A stretch of DNA of 42,750 nt. Source: Bacteroidales bacterium. Its GTDB lineage: Bacteria > Bacteroidota > Bacteroidia > Bacteroidales > F082. Position numbers and translations under genes: made by a program. A model generated the notes under the pieces. That model ran no database searches. It was given only the letters and a program-made list of their open reading frames with translations, and was not told the origin of the DNA. The stretch lies in NCBI GenBank assembly GCA_030683155.1, contig JAUXMV010000030.1, positions 1 through 42,750 on the forward strand, given 5' to 3'. Shown here piece by piece: positions 1 to 7,417 of this stretch (positions within the stretch are counted from its first letter, which is position 1; every line of letters starts with the position of its first letter).

Positions 1-80
1 TCCTTTAACTCAAAATCTTGTGTGATTTCTATTGGAACTACAAGGCTTAACAACTCTTTAAAAAGATCATCTTTTGTCAT
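1..80 (-). CDS. IS transposase N-terminal fragment (partial, possibly ISAon1-type)
   Basis: The start codon is at 78-80 and 26 codons are visible before the window ends. The peptide begins MTKDDLFKELLSLVVP and is followed by an acidic stretch. It resembles the short N-terminal-region ORF annotated in Bacteroidota as ISAon1-family, but 26 residues are too few to be certain. It encodes the same residues as the fragment at the right edge; the single base difference is synonymous (CAA against CAG, Gln). The gene is cut by the contig end and is not necessarily broken in the genome. Confidence 0.5.
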   Translation of the reverse strand, partial: MTKDDLFKELLSLVVPIEITQDFELK

Positions 81-139
81 TTTGCTTTTTTTATGCTAAG
101 GTAATTATTATCCCCAGCACATCAAAATAATAAGTAGCC
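1..139 (-). mobile_element. Insertion sequence, one end only, running off the left edge
   Basis: These 139 bases are the reverse complement of the last 139 bases of the window, with one mismatch (position 18). Similarity stops sharply at 139/140, which marks the outer boundary of the element. The transposase start codon lies about 60 bases inside it and reads outward to the left. Inside the end, arms TTATTAT and ATAATAA form a subterminal inverted repeat. Only this end is present, so the far terminal repeat and any target duplication cannot be seen. That it is an IS rather than another repeat is inferred from the sharp boundary and the outward reading frame. Confidence 0.7.
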
Positions 140-197
140 CAACCGTGATTTGTTTTAAATAGTTGTTTGTCTTTTGTGTATGTTGACTGCATTGTGC

Positions 198-240
198 TCG
201 TCTTTCAATTCAATCATTTAATGTGAAAGACGACTTTTAT
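198..240 (+). terminator. Terminator-like hairpin with T-rich tail
   Basis: Perfect 10-bp arms TCGTCTTTCA (198-207) and TGAAAGACGA (224-233) with a 16-base loop, followed by CTTTTATTT. It would end a rightward transcript entering from the left, where only the IS end now lies. It may therefore be the orphan terminator of an interrupted gene. Confidence 0.5.
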
Positions 241-427
241 TTAAAGAAGCAATTATTCAACTTTTATATCAAAAAGATTTTCAGGAATCAAGCACAAATA
301 AAGGTTTATAAAACACAATGATTGAATTGATTTTGTCGTTAAGACAAGAGATTAATTTCACCTGAAGAAAAAATGACATTGAAAGAGGATGGTATTATGC
401 CTTCAGGAGAAGCTTATTCGAGCTAAA

Positions 428-435
428 TAAATTTG
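428..435 (+). promoter_or_regulatory. Bacteroidota -7 element (TAAATTTG)
   Basis: An exact match to TAnnTTTG, 12 bases before the ATG at 448. It supports that ATG over a TTG at 433 in the same frame, which lies inside the element. No clear TTG was found 19-21 bases upstream. Confidence 0.55.
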
Positions 436-447
436 CATCTTTGCAGC

Positions 448-2268
448 ATGATAAAACGGATTGCTAACAAGAACCAGTTGTTTTTTGCGCTTGGTTTGAT
501 CGTAGTTTCAATTTTTTTAAGTAAATGTGCCAATCCGGTAATGCCTATCGGTGGCGAAAAAGATACTACGCCGCCAAGAGTAGTAAGGTCTGTGCCTGAG
601 AATTATTCTGTAAATTTTGAAGGAAGGCTTATCTCAATTGAGTTCAACGAATTTGTGAAGCTAGATAAAATCAATCAGCAGGCATTGATTTCTCCACCAC
701 TTCAGAAGAATCCGGAATACCGCATTAAAGGAAAGAGTGTTCAGGTTCGCTTTCAGGAGGACTTAAAGGAAAACACAACCTATACGGTATTTTTTGGAAA
801 TGCTATTGTTGATCTTACTGAAAACAATCCTCTGGAAGCCTATAGTTTTGTTTTTTCAACCGGAAGTATACTCGATTCCATGTCTATGGCTGGAAACCTT
901 CAGTTTGCATTTAATAAAAAAGTGGCTGAAGGAGCCTTTGTTTTACTCTATCGCGATGAAAACGATACCATTCCTGCAGATTCATTGCCTTTCCGCGTTA
1001 AGCCATATTATGTTGCAAGAGCTGATAAAAAGGGAGATTTCAGGTTTAGAAATCTACGCAATGAGCCCTATAGAATGTATGCACTTGAAGATAAAAACAG
1101 TAATTTTTTATACGATAAAGGTGGAGAAGCAATTGGTTTTGTGGATGAATTGGTTGTGCCTGAATATGTTGGAAGCTATGACACGCAGAAGTCAGATTTA
1201 GCCTTTGTTGATACTGTTGGTGCAGATGGGATAAAAACGGAAGCAGAAGCTTATGCTTTATCAGGAAAATTAGCTGATTCAATCTTTGTTTCGAAGCATA
1301 AAAAACATCAGATTTCACTTTTTTACGAAGTTGATTCAACACAGCGTCTTTTGCGGGCCGAAGCCGTTCGAAATGGTTTACTGCGTTTTGCTTTCCGCTA
1401 TCCTGCAGCAAATGTTGAAATTGAACCTTTAGAAGCACTTCCGGATACACTGGGCCTTTTGAAACATTACAGCAAAAAGAAAGATACTGTGCACTGGTAT
1501 TTTCGCGATAATGTGCTTGATTCGATGAAAATTGCTGTTAGATTTGACACACTCATCAACGACACTTTAAATATATCACTTCGTCCGCGTGCTGCCGTCA
1601 CACCTCAGCGAGGACGCAGAGAAGAGATTAAAGCAGGAGTGCTCGCCTATTCCACCAGAATAGCAGGACGAAGACTCGATTATGGCCAAAAGCTAATTTT
1701 TACTTTTAATGAGCCCGTCATTCATTATCAAATGCGCGATTCAAGTCGGTTTATTGCTAAGGATGACACATTGTACAATTCGGTTGAATTTTTAAAATAT
1801 GATTCAATTGGGTTGCAATATGTTTTGAATGTGCCTGATTTTGAATTTGATGGAGGTTATAGTCTTCTTGCGCCCGATTCTATTTTCTTTGGTTTGAATG
1901 GAAATGTAAATGATACCATTGCCCTTGCTTTTAAAGTGCCTGCTTTGACTGATTATGGCAATCTTTTTTTGAAGATTAACCCTGAAATAACAGGCCAAAT
2001 GATAATTCAACTTCTTAATCCAAAAGAAGATGTGCTGGAGGAGCGAATTGTAAATGGAAGCACTGAGCTTGCCTTTGAGCATATGAAGCCCGGTAAATAC
2101 AAGTTTAAAGCAATCCACGACAGAAATGGAAACGGCCGTTGGGATACAGGTGATCTGGTAAAAGGCCTGCAACCGGAAAAGGTGTATTATTATTCAAAGG
2201 AGCTGGAAATCCGCCCTAACTGGGATTTGGAAGAAGAATGGGATTTGTCTGCTGATGCTGAAAAATGA
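448..2268 (+). CDS. Ig-like domain-containing surface lipoprotein
   Basis: A 606-residue predicted lipoprotein. An N-terminal hydrophobic segment ends in a lipobox with the acceptor Cys in FLSKCAN near residue 27. It is followed by GGEKDTTPPRVV and an Ig-like domain of the Big_5/SbsA type (about residues 40-140), where TTPPRVVRSVPEN and YTVFFGNAIVDLTENN are typical. The middle is mostly beta-strand. Near the C terminus the motif DRNGNGRWDTGD is followed by a Trp- and Glu-rich end. Proteins of this layout are common in Bacteroidota, and their function is not established. The ATG at 448 was chosen because the promoter element at 428-435 overlaps the only upstream alternative. The gene is monocistronic and converges with the ArsR gene. 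Confidence 0.85.
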   Translation: MIKRIANKNQLFFALGLIVVSIFLSKCANPVMPIGGEKDTTPPRVVRSVPENYSVNFEGRLISIEFNEFVKLDKINQQALISPPLQKNPEYRIKGKSVQVRFQEDLKENTTYTVFFGNAIVDLTENNPLEAYSFVFSTGSILDSMSMAGNLQFAFNKKVAEGAFVLLYRDENDTIPADSLPFRVKPYYVARADKKGDFRFRNLRNEPYRMYALEDKNSNFLYDKGGEAIGFVDELVVPEYVGSYDTQKSDLAFVDTVGADGIKTEAEAYALSGKLADSIFVSKHKKHQISLFYEVDSTQRLLRAEAVRNGLLRFAFRYPAANVEIEPLEALPDTLGLLKHYSKKKDTVHWYFRDNVLDSMKIAVRFDTLINDTLNISLRPRAAVTPQRGRREEIKAGVLAYSTRIAGRRLDYGQKLIFTFNEPVIHYQMRDSSRFIAKDDTLYNSVEFLKYDSIGLQYVLNVPDFEFDGGYSLLAPDSIFFGLNGNVNDTIALAFKVPALTDYGNLFLKINPEITGQMIIQLLNPKEDVLEERIVNGSTELAFEHMKPGKYKFKAIHDRNGNGRWDTGDLVKGLQPEKVYYYSKELEIRPNWDLEEEWDLSADAEK

Positions 2269-2332
2269 AAATTCATGCCAATCCAAAAAGCGTTAAAAGA
2301 GAAAAATCAAATCTTTTGAAGATTATATCAGA

Positions 2333-2629
2333 TTAATCCTTGCATTTGTTTACGCATTGAATAATCTCTGAAAGTGATTCATTCTGAAGGGAATAAAATA
2401 TTTTTTTTCCTTCACGTCTTGACTCAAGGATACCCTTGTTTTTCATGATATTCAAGTGATGAGACGCGGCGGCTTGTTCAATATCCAAAAGCTGATATAT
2501 TTCAGTGACACTAAGTCTTGAATCATTCGACAGCATTTCAATAATAGCAATACGCACAGGATGAGCAATTGCCTTCAGCCTGGAAGCAAGTTGTTCTAAT
2601 TTCTTGGCATTTAGTTCTACGTTTTCCAT
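2333..2629 (-). CDS. ArsR/SmtB-family winged-helix transcriptional regulator
   Basis: A 98-residue ArsR-type repressor. The family signature starts at IAHPVRIAIIEML (about residues 21-33). A recognition helix, QAAASHHLNIMKNKGIL, spans about 51-67, and the beta-wing is RREGKKIFYSL. The usual alpha3 metal motif ELCVC is replaced by RLSVTEI without cysteines, and alpha5 has no His pair. The C terminus has a CVNKC pair that might bind a metal or respond to redox, so the effector is open. A candidate operator lies directly upstream over its own promoter, suggesting autoregulation. The neighbours are a lipoprotein gene (convergent) and ade (same strand, own promoter). Its targets beyond itself cannot be read from the window. 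Confidence 0.9.
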   Translation of the reverse strand: MENVELNAKKLEQLASRLKAIAHPVRIAIIEMLSNDSRLSVTEIYQLLDIEQAAASHHLNIMKNKGILESRREGKKIFYSLQNESLSEIIQCVNKCKD

Positions 2630-2646
2630 TTCAACATCAGTTTTGG

Positions 2647-2682
2647 CAAAAATACGGATTACTGTTTATAAATTAACAGTAA
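2647..2682 (-). promoter_or_regulatory. ArsR-gene promoter with overlapping palindromic operator
   Basis: On the minus strand, TATTTTTG (2647-2654) matches the -7 consensus 17 bases before the ATG. Directly upstream lies a 24-base dyad, TTACTGTT-N8-AACAGTAA (2659-2682), with perfect 8-bp arms. Its length and its place over the -10 to -35 region fit ArsR-family operators. The match to a specific effector class is unknown. Confidence 0.55.
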
Positions 2683-2775
2683 CATATCTAAATAACTAAC
2701 TTTTTAGCTAATATAGATATAGTCTAAATAAATGAGTAATCTTAACGATGATATTACATCTTTTAGATTGAGGAT

Positions 2776-4416
2776 TTATGCAACTTCGAGTGTTGTAAAA
2801 GAGAAGGTTTTTCCATCAAAAAGCCCTTTATCACTAAGCTTCAGCTGCGGAATCACAAGCAAGGCCATAAACGAAAGTGTCATAAAAGGAGCGTTGAGTG
2901 TGCATCCTGATTTCTTGACAAGTGCGTCAATGGTTTCATAATCCTGAGCAACCTGATATCCGTCATTGTTTGTCATCAGTCCTGCGACTGGCAACGGCAG
3001 CACATGTTCACTTTCATTGTCAACAACGGCAATTCCACCTTTCACTTCCACCAGCAGGTTGACTGCTTTTGCAATCGCTTCATCGCTAACACCTACTGCG
3101 ATAATATTATGACTGTCGTGTGCAACAGTGGATGAAATCGCCCCGGATTTTAGTCCGAAATTCTTTATGAATGCAATGGCTGGCGGAGCCTTTTCATAAC
3201 GGTTGATGACAACCATTTTGAGGTAATCTCTTTCAATGTCGCTGCAAATATGGCCATCTTTCACAAGCGGACTGTCAATGATTGTGTTTGTGATTAACTG
3301 ACCTTCGAGGGCTTCAATTATTCGGATTTGATTTCCGGTAGCTTTAATACTTAAGGTAGAGGCGTTGATTTTGTCAGTAACAAAGTGGTTGGGCATTTCG
3401 GCAGACACTGAACTGATGAGTGTTTTACCGTTTTCAGCCACTAAAATTCCCTTTATGTAAGTTTGTAAAACGTTGAAATTATTGAAGTTATCTACTACAA
3501 TAAAATCAGCCGAATCATCTTTTTGTAGCAATCCAACTTCAAGTTTGTAATGGTCGATTGGATTAAGGATGCAGCTCCGAAGCACGCGTATTGGATCGTA
3601 GCCTGATGCAATTGCACGTTTAACCATCAGATTTATGTGTCCGCGGACTAAATCGTCGGGATGTTTGTCATCGCTGCAGAAAAGCACTTTCTCCGGATAC
3701 TTTTCCATAAGTCCAATCAGTGCATCAAAGTTTTTGGCCGCACTTCCTTCTCTGATTTGAACCTTCATGCCATATTGAATTTTTTCGAGTGCTTCTTCCA
3801 TCGTAAAACATTCATGATCAGTTGAAATACCTGCTTCAATATAGTTTTTGACATCTTCACCCATCAGTCCGGGCGCGTGACCGTCAATGGGTTTGCCATA
3901 TTTTTTGGCTACTTCAAGCTTGGCCATCACTTCTGCATCCTTGTATATGACTCCGGGATAGTTCATCATTTCGGCCATATATTTTATTTCGGGACGCTGA
4001 AGCAAGTTTTCCATTGCATCAACACCAAGCGTGGCACCAGCAGTTTCAAAACCTGTTGCTGGCACACAGCTTGAAGCACCGAAATAGAAGTGGAAAGGAA
4101 CCTTTCGGCCGTTTTCGATCATGTATTCAATGCCTTCAATGCCAAGTACATTGGCTATTTCATGTGGATCAGAAACTGTTGCTACGGTACCATGCGGAAC
4201 AGCAAGACGCGCAAATTCTGAAGGGATAAGCATCGAACTTTCAATGTGGACATGCGCATCAATGAGTCCGGGTAAAATAAACTGAGCATTTGTGTTTTCT
4301 TCATGCTCGACAGAAAGTATTTTTCCTTCAGAAACAGTGATCGTTCCCGGAAAAATTTTCTCGTTGCGAAGGTCAATAATCTGACCACTAACTTTAAATG
4401 TATTTTGTTGTTTCAT
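2776..4416 (-). CDS. ade: Adenine deaminase
   Basis: A 546-residue amidohydrolase converting adenine to hypoxanthine and ammonia in purine salvage. The metal-binding strand motif is GLIDAHVHIESS, followed by the family signature VPHGTVATVSDPHEIANV. Further hallmarks are GHAPG (metal His), FCSDDKHPDD with the catalytic acid, and the C-terminal domain with SSTVAHDSHNIIAVG. The length fits the AdeC family (about 550-590). The ATG at 4416 (MKQQNTFKV) is preferred over an in-frame ATG 60 bases upstream because a perfect -7 element (4434-4441) lies between them. The gene is divergent from the HxH membrane protein gene and shows no operon partner. Confidence 0.95.
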   Translation of the reverse strand: MKQQNTFKVSGQIIDLRNEKIFPGTITVSEGKILSVEHEENTNAQFILPGLIDAHVHIESSMLIPSEFARLAVPHGTVATVSDPHEIANVLGIEGIEYMIENGRKVPFHFYFGASSCVPATGFETAGATLGVDAMENLLQRPEIKYMAEMMNYPGVIYKDAEVMAKLEVAKKYGKPIDGHAPGLMGEDVKNYIEAGISTDHECFTMEEALEKIQYGMKVQIREGSAAKNFDALIGLMEKYPEKVLFCSDDKHPDDLVRGHINLMVKRAIASGYDPIRVLRSCILNPIDHYKLEVGLLQKDDSADFIVVDNFNNFNVLQTYIKGILVAENGKTLISSVSAEMPNHFVTDKINASTLSIKATGNQIRIIEALEGQLITNTIIDSPLVKDGHICSDIERDYLKMVVINRYEKAPPAIAFIKNFGLKSGAISSTVAHDSHNIIAVGVSDEAIAKAVNLLVEVKGGIAVVDNESEHVLPLPVAGLMTNNDGYQVAQDYETIDALVKKSGCTLNAPFMTLSFMALLVIPQLKLSDKGLFDGKTFSFTTLEVA

Positions 4417-4433
4417 TGCAGATCGATTTTTAG

Positions 4434-4441
4434 CAAAAATA
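4434..4441 (-). promoter_or_regulatory. ade -7 element (TATTTTTG on minus strand)
   Basis: An exact TAnnTTTG match 17 bases before the ade ATG. It decides the start codon, because the longer reading frame would begin upstream of the promoter. Confidence 0.5.
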
Positions 4442-4555
4442 ATAAAATATGGGTTTAAGGCTATGTCCGAGACCAATCAATTTGACGGAGAACCAAATGC
4501 GGTGATTAAAAAACCTTAAAATTGTTAAAGCACATACAAATCTAACATTTTGCCT

Positions 4556-4563
4556 TATTTTTG
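4556..4563 (+). promoter_or_regulatory. -7 element (TATTTTTG) of the HxH membrane protein gene
   Basis: An exact TAnnTTTG match 22 bases before the ATG at 4586. It shares a divergent intergenic region of about 170 bases with ade. Confidence 0.5.
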
Positions 4564-4585
4564 CCCTTCCATCGATTTTGATGCT

Positions 4586-4960
4586 ATGAAGTTTTTACGT
4601 GCTTTCGGTAAATTATTTTTGATTCTCAGTCTACCTGTGCTCATGTTACTGATTTATAATCAGACTGTAAACTGGCATTTTCATTTATTAAAGGATGGAA
4701 CAATTGTAAAACATGCGCACCCTTACAGCAACGAAACGCAGGGCACAACACCTTTTCAGAAGCATCAGCATGCCGATTCCGAGTTTTTATTTTACGCACA
4801 AATTGCCCAGATTTTAATTCTGCTGATTGTTTTGCTTCTTGCAGCAGCAATGATTTCTTCGCTCAGTAGAATTCGGTCTAAACCTCTGAATAGTGTTGTT
4901 TTAAAACCTCCTTTTCTTGAATTACTGTCCTTACGAGGGCCACCTTCAATTCTTTCATAA
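4586..4960 (+). CDS. Small membrane protein with three HxH motifs, upstream of a TonB receptor
   Basis: A 124-residue protein that I cannot place in a named family. Two hydrophobic segments (about 7-24 and 70-91) flank a loop of about 45 residues holding three HxH pairs: HFH (31-33), HAH (43-45) and HQH (60-62), followed by ADSE. The C terminus is LSLRGPP. This layout suggests metal binding on the outer face of the cytoplasmic membrane. The next gene on the same strand is a TonB-dependent receptor resembling zinc receptors, starting about 90-115 bases downstream, so a joint role in metal acquisition or sensing is inferred. The start at 4586 is preferred over 4550 because the -7 element lies between the two. 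Confidence 0.75.
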   Translation: MKFLRAFGKLFLILSLPVLMLLIYNQTVNWHFHLLKDGTIVKHAHPYSNETQGTTPFQKHQHADSEFLFYAQIAQILILLIVLLLAAAMISSLSRIRSKPLNSVVLKPPFLELLSLRGPPSILS

Positions 4961-5005
4961 CTTAAGAATTGTTTGACTCTTTAAATTAATCCGGAGTCTA
5001 CAATA

Positions 5006-5053
5006 ATGGTGCACATCCATGTTCGGGTGGGCTTACCTGTATCAATTTTATGA
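5006..5053 (+). CDS. Possible 15-codon leader ORF overlapping the TonB receptor frame
   Basis: A reading frame encoding MVHIHVRVGLPVSIL. Its TGA overlaps an ATG of the receptor frame as ATGA (5050-5053), the usual geometry of translational coupling. The surrounding 60 bases are unusually GC-rich for an intergenic region here and can form CATCC-ATGTTC-GGGTG (5014-5029, with one G-T pair). It may be a leader peptide or structured leader controlling the receptor, or chance. No ribosome-binding site is visible. Confidence 0.2.
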   Translation: MVHIHVRVGLPVSIL

Positions 5054-5076
5054 ATATTTCTATCCAATTCAAGAAA

Positions 5077-7326
5077 ATGAAAACAAAAATCATTCTTTTT
5101 AAAGTCATATTATTAATCTCGTTTTATACACTAACAGCTTCTGAAATACCTCAACGACCGCTTACTGATGCCAATATTTATGGACATGTTGTTGATGCCA
5201 GGACGGGCGAACATCTTCCATTTGTAAATATTTTGATCAAGGGAACGCGCATTGGAACAACAACAGATGCAAGCGGGCATTATATACTCACGAACCTTCC
5301 ATTGGGTGAGCATACAATTATTGCAGTTAGTATGGGGTATTCTCCTGTTGAAGTAAATTTCACTGCTATTGGCAAGAAAACTTTAGAGCTCGATTTAATA
5401 CTTACTTCAACAGGCATCAATCTGGATGAAATTGTGCTAACAGCTTCACCTACAGCGAGTGGGTTTCGTTATCAACCTGATGCAGTTTTACTTGGCGAGC
5501 AACTTCAGAAAAAAGGAGAGGTTAGTTTTGGGGAAATGTTGAATGGTCAGCCGGGAGTGGCGATGCGCTCTTTTGGATCAGCTCCTGCACGACCTGTTAT
5601 TCGCGGACTTGATGGCGACAGGATTTTGATTCTCGAAAATGGCGAGCGTATGGGTGATATCTCTGAAACTTCTGCAGACCATGCCATCTCGATGGATCCT
5701 TTGGTTGCTAACAGGGTTGAAGTGGTGCGCGGGCCGGCAAGTTTGCTTTATGGCTCAAGCGCTCTCGGCGGCGTCATAAATTTAATGACTTCCGATATTC
5801 CGGATGATGCTCCCAATGGAACCAACGGAGTGTTGTCGATGCAAGGTGCCACGATGAACAATATGGGTGCAGGTTTTGCTAAAATATCCCATGGAAACGG
5901 GGTGCATGCAGGCACAGCAAGATTTTCATTTCGTCAGGCCGGCAATATTACTACCCCGGAAGGAGAGCTTCCCGGAACATCACTTCGCAATTATAATGGT
6001 GCTGCAGGTTGGGGCTTTAACAAAGAGAAATCCAATGGTGGATTGACTTTCTCGCTTTTTAACCAGCAATTTGAAATTCCTGAATCAATTGAAAATCCTG
6101 ATGAAAGAGTAGAAATCAGGGCAAATCGTCAATCACTTCAAGGACGCTTTGGAAAGGAATATGAATCTTTTTTTGATAAGGCGCAATTGCGTTTTAATAT
6201 AACCAGGTTTGAGCAGGATGAGGTTGAAATTGAGACTCTTTCTACAGGCGCGGATGAAGAATCTGTTGAGTTAACTTATGGACAATATGCGTTAAACTCA
6301 ACGCTTACTGTTCAGCACAAAGCAAGGAGAATTTTTGATCGTGGTGCAATTGGCGCAAGCTTACAGGCCAAAATACTTGATGTAGACGGAGCAGATGTTT
6401 ATACTCCGGGCGAACAACGCCTGACAGCAGGGGTTTTTACTTTTCAGGAAATCCCTCTTTCAAATATTATGCGTTTGCAGTTTGGTGTACGTTTCGACAT
6501 TCAAAATGTAAAGGCCAGACGTAATACTGTTTTTACAGATATAAATTTATCGAGAACAAGTGTAAACTATTCAGGGTCAATAGGTTTGAATCACCGACCA
6601 CTGCCAGGATTTGAAATTGGCGGACAATTTGCCAGATCACACCGCAACCCCTCCATTGAAGAACTTTTTGCAAACGGGCCTCATCTTGGAGCCGGAACCT
6701 ATGAAATAGGCAATACAAACCTTAAAGATGAAATAGGAAATGGTGGCGACTTTTTTATCCGTTATAACCGCAATGCCACCACAATTGAACTGGCGTCTTT
6801 TGTAAACTTTTTCCGCAATTTTATCATCTTTCAGCCAACAGGTGAAATTGAACCAACATCGGGCTATCCAATTTTTCGGTATGAAGGCGATGAAGCCATG
6901 CTTTTGGGCGGAGAGATAATGTTTAACACAAGTATCACCGAAAAACTAGAACTCACCTCAACACTGGATTATGTGAACGGGCGGCGCACAGTCAATGGCA
7001 AATCCAATGAATTTTTACCAATGATTCCACCCTTTAGATTCAGTGTAGAACTTGAATATGACTATACTTTCGGTTGGTTGGGAACAAAAATGCAGGCAGT
7101 TGCAAAACAAGATAAAGTAGCTCCCGATGAAGACATGACCAATGGCTATATGCTTTTGAGCTTTACAGCAGGTTTCAGGCTCAACAAAGGTGGACGTCAT
7201 GTGCTCATTCTCCGTTTAGACAACGCTTTAAATGAAAACTACAGGGATCATCTGTCACGCATTGAAGACAGAGGATTTCCAATGCCGGGGAGAAATCTGA
7301 ATGTTTCATACAGATGGTTTTTCTAA
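5077..7326 (+). CDS. TonB-dependent outer-membrane receptor, ZnuD-like (probable metal uptake)
   Basis: A protein of about 749 residues. It has a signal peptide (MKTKIILFKVILLISF), then a CarboxypepD_reg-like domain (IYGHVVDARTGEHLPFVN...) at about 25-115, a plug domain with RPVIRGLDGDRILILENG and VEVVRGPASLLYGSSALGG, then a beta-barrel ending in the aromatic NVSYRWFF. The plug wording, including SADHAISMDPLVANRVEV, resembles the zinc receptor ZnuD and relatives rather than SusC. Together with the HxH protein upstream, this suggests zinc or another transition metal as cargo; that is inference. An in-frame ATG at 5050 is an alternative start and would overlap the small leader ORF. The gene has no SusD partner. 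Confidence 0.88.
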   Translation: MKTKIILFKVILLISFYTLTASEIPQRPLTDANIYGHVVDARTGEHLPFVNILIKGTRIGTTTDASGHYILTNLPLGEHTIIAVSMGYSPVEVNFTAIGKKTLELDLILTSTGINLDEIVLTASPTASGFRYQPDAVLLGEQLQKKGEVSFGEMLNGQPGVAMRSFGSAPARPVIRGLDGDRILILENGERMGDISETSADHAISMDPLVANRVEVVRGPASLLYGSSALGGVINLMTSDIPDDAPNGTNGVLSMQGATMNNMGAGFAKISHGNGVHAGTARFSFRQAGNITTPEGELPGTSLRNYNGAAGWGFNKEKSNGGLTFSLFNQQFEIPESIENPDERVEIRANRQSLQGRFGKEYESFFDKAQLRFNITRFEQDEVEIETLSTGADEESVELTYGQYALNSTLTVQHKARRIFDRGAIGASLQAKILDVDGADVYTPGEQRLTAGVFTFQEIPLSNIMRLQFGVRFDIQNVKARRNTVFTDINLSRTSVNYSGSIGLNHRPLPGFEIGGQFARSHRNPSIEELFANGPHLGAGTYEIGNTNLKDEIGNGGDFFIRYNRNATTIELASFVNFFRNFIIFQPTGEIEPTSGYPIFRYEGDEAMLLGGEIMFNTSITEKLELTSTLDYVNGRRTVNGKSNEFLPMIPPFRFSVELEYDYTFGWLGTKMQAVAKQDKVAPDEDMTNGYMLLSFTAGFRLNKGGRHVLILRLDNALNENYRDHLSRIEDRGFPMPGRNLNVSYRWFF

Positions 7327-7366
7327 ATTGAGCAATGACAAGTCTTTTCTTAGAAAAATAAAAACA

Positions 7367-7399
7367 TTTGATGGTATTTGGAGTTAATAGCGAACTTTG
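7367..7399 (+). promoter_or_regulatory. Likely promoter of the MFS gene
   Basis: TTTG (7367-7370), 21 bases, then GAACTTTG (7392-7399), which differs from TAnnTTTG at one base. The ATG follows 18 bases later. The spacing fits Bacteroidota -33/-7 promoters. Confidence 0.4.
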
Positions 7400-7417
7400 C
7401 AGATCTAAATCAAATAG

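Larger units (their letters stand above)
81..447. other. Intergenic stretch between IS and first gene
   Basis: No credible gene. Bases 81-139 are the untranslated IS end. Bases 140-447 are AT-rich and hold a terminator-like hairpin (198-233), a 13-bp inverted repeat (206-218 against 317-329) and the promoter of the following lipoprotein gene (428-435). The short piece 140-197 between the IS edge and the hairpin may be what remains of the 3' end of a gene interrupted by the IS, but it is too short to identify. Confidence 0.5.
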
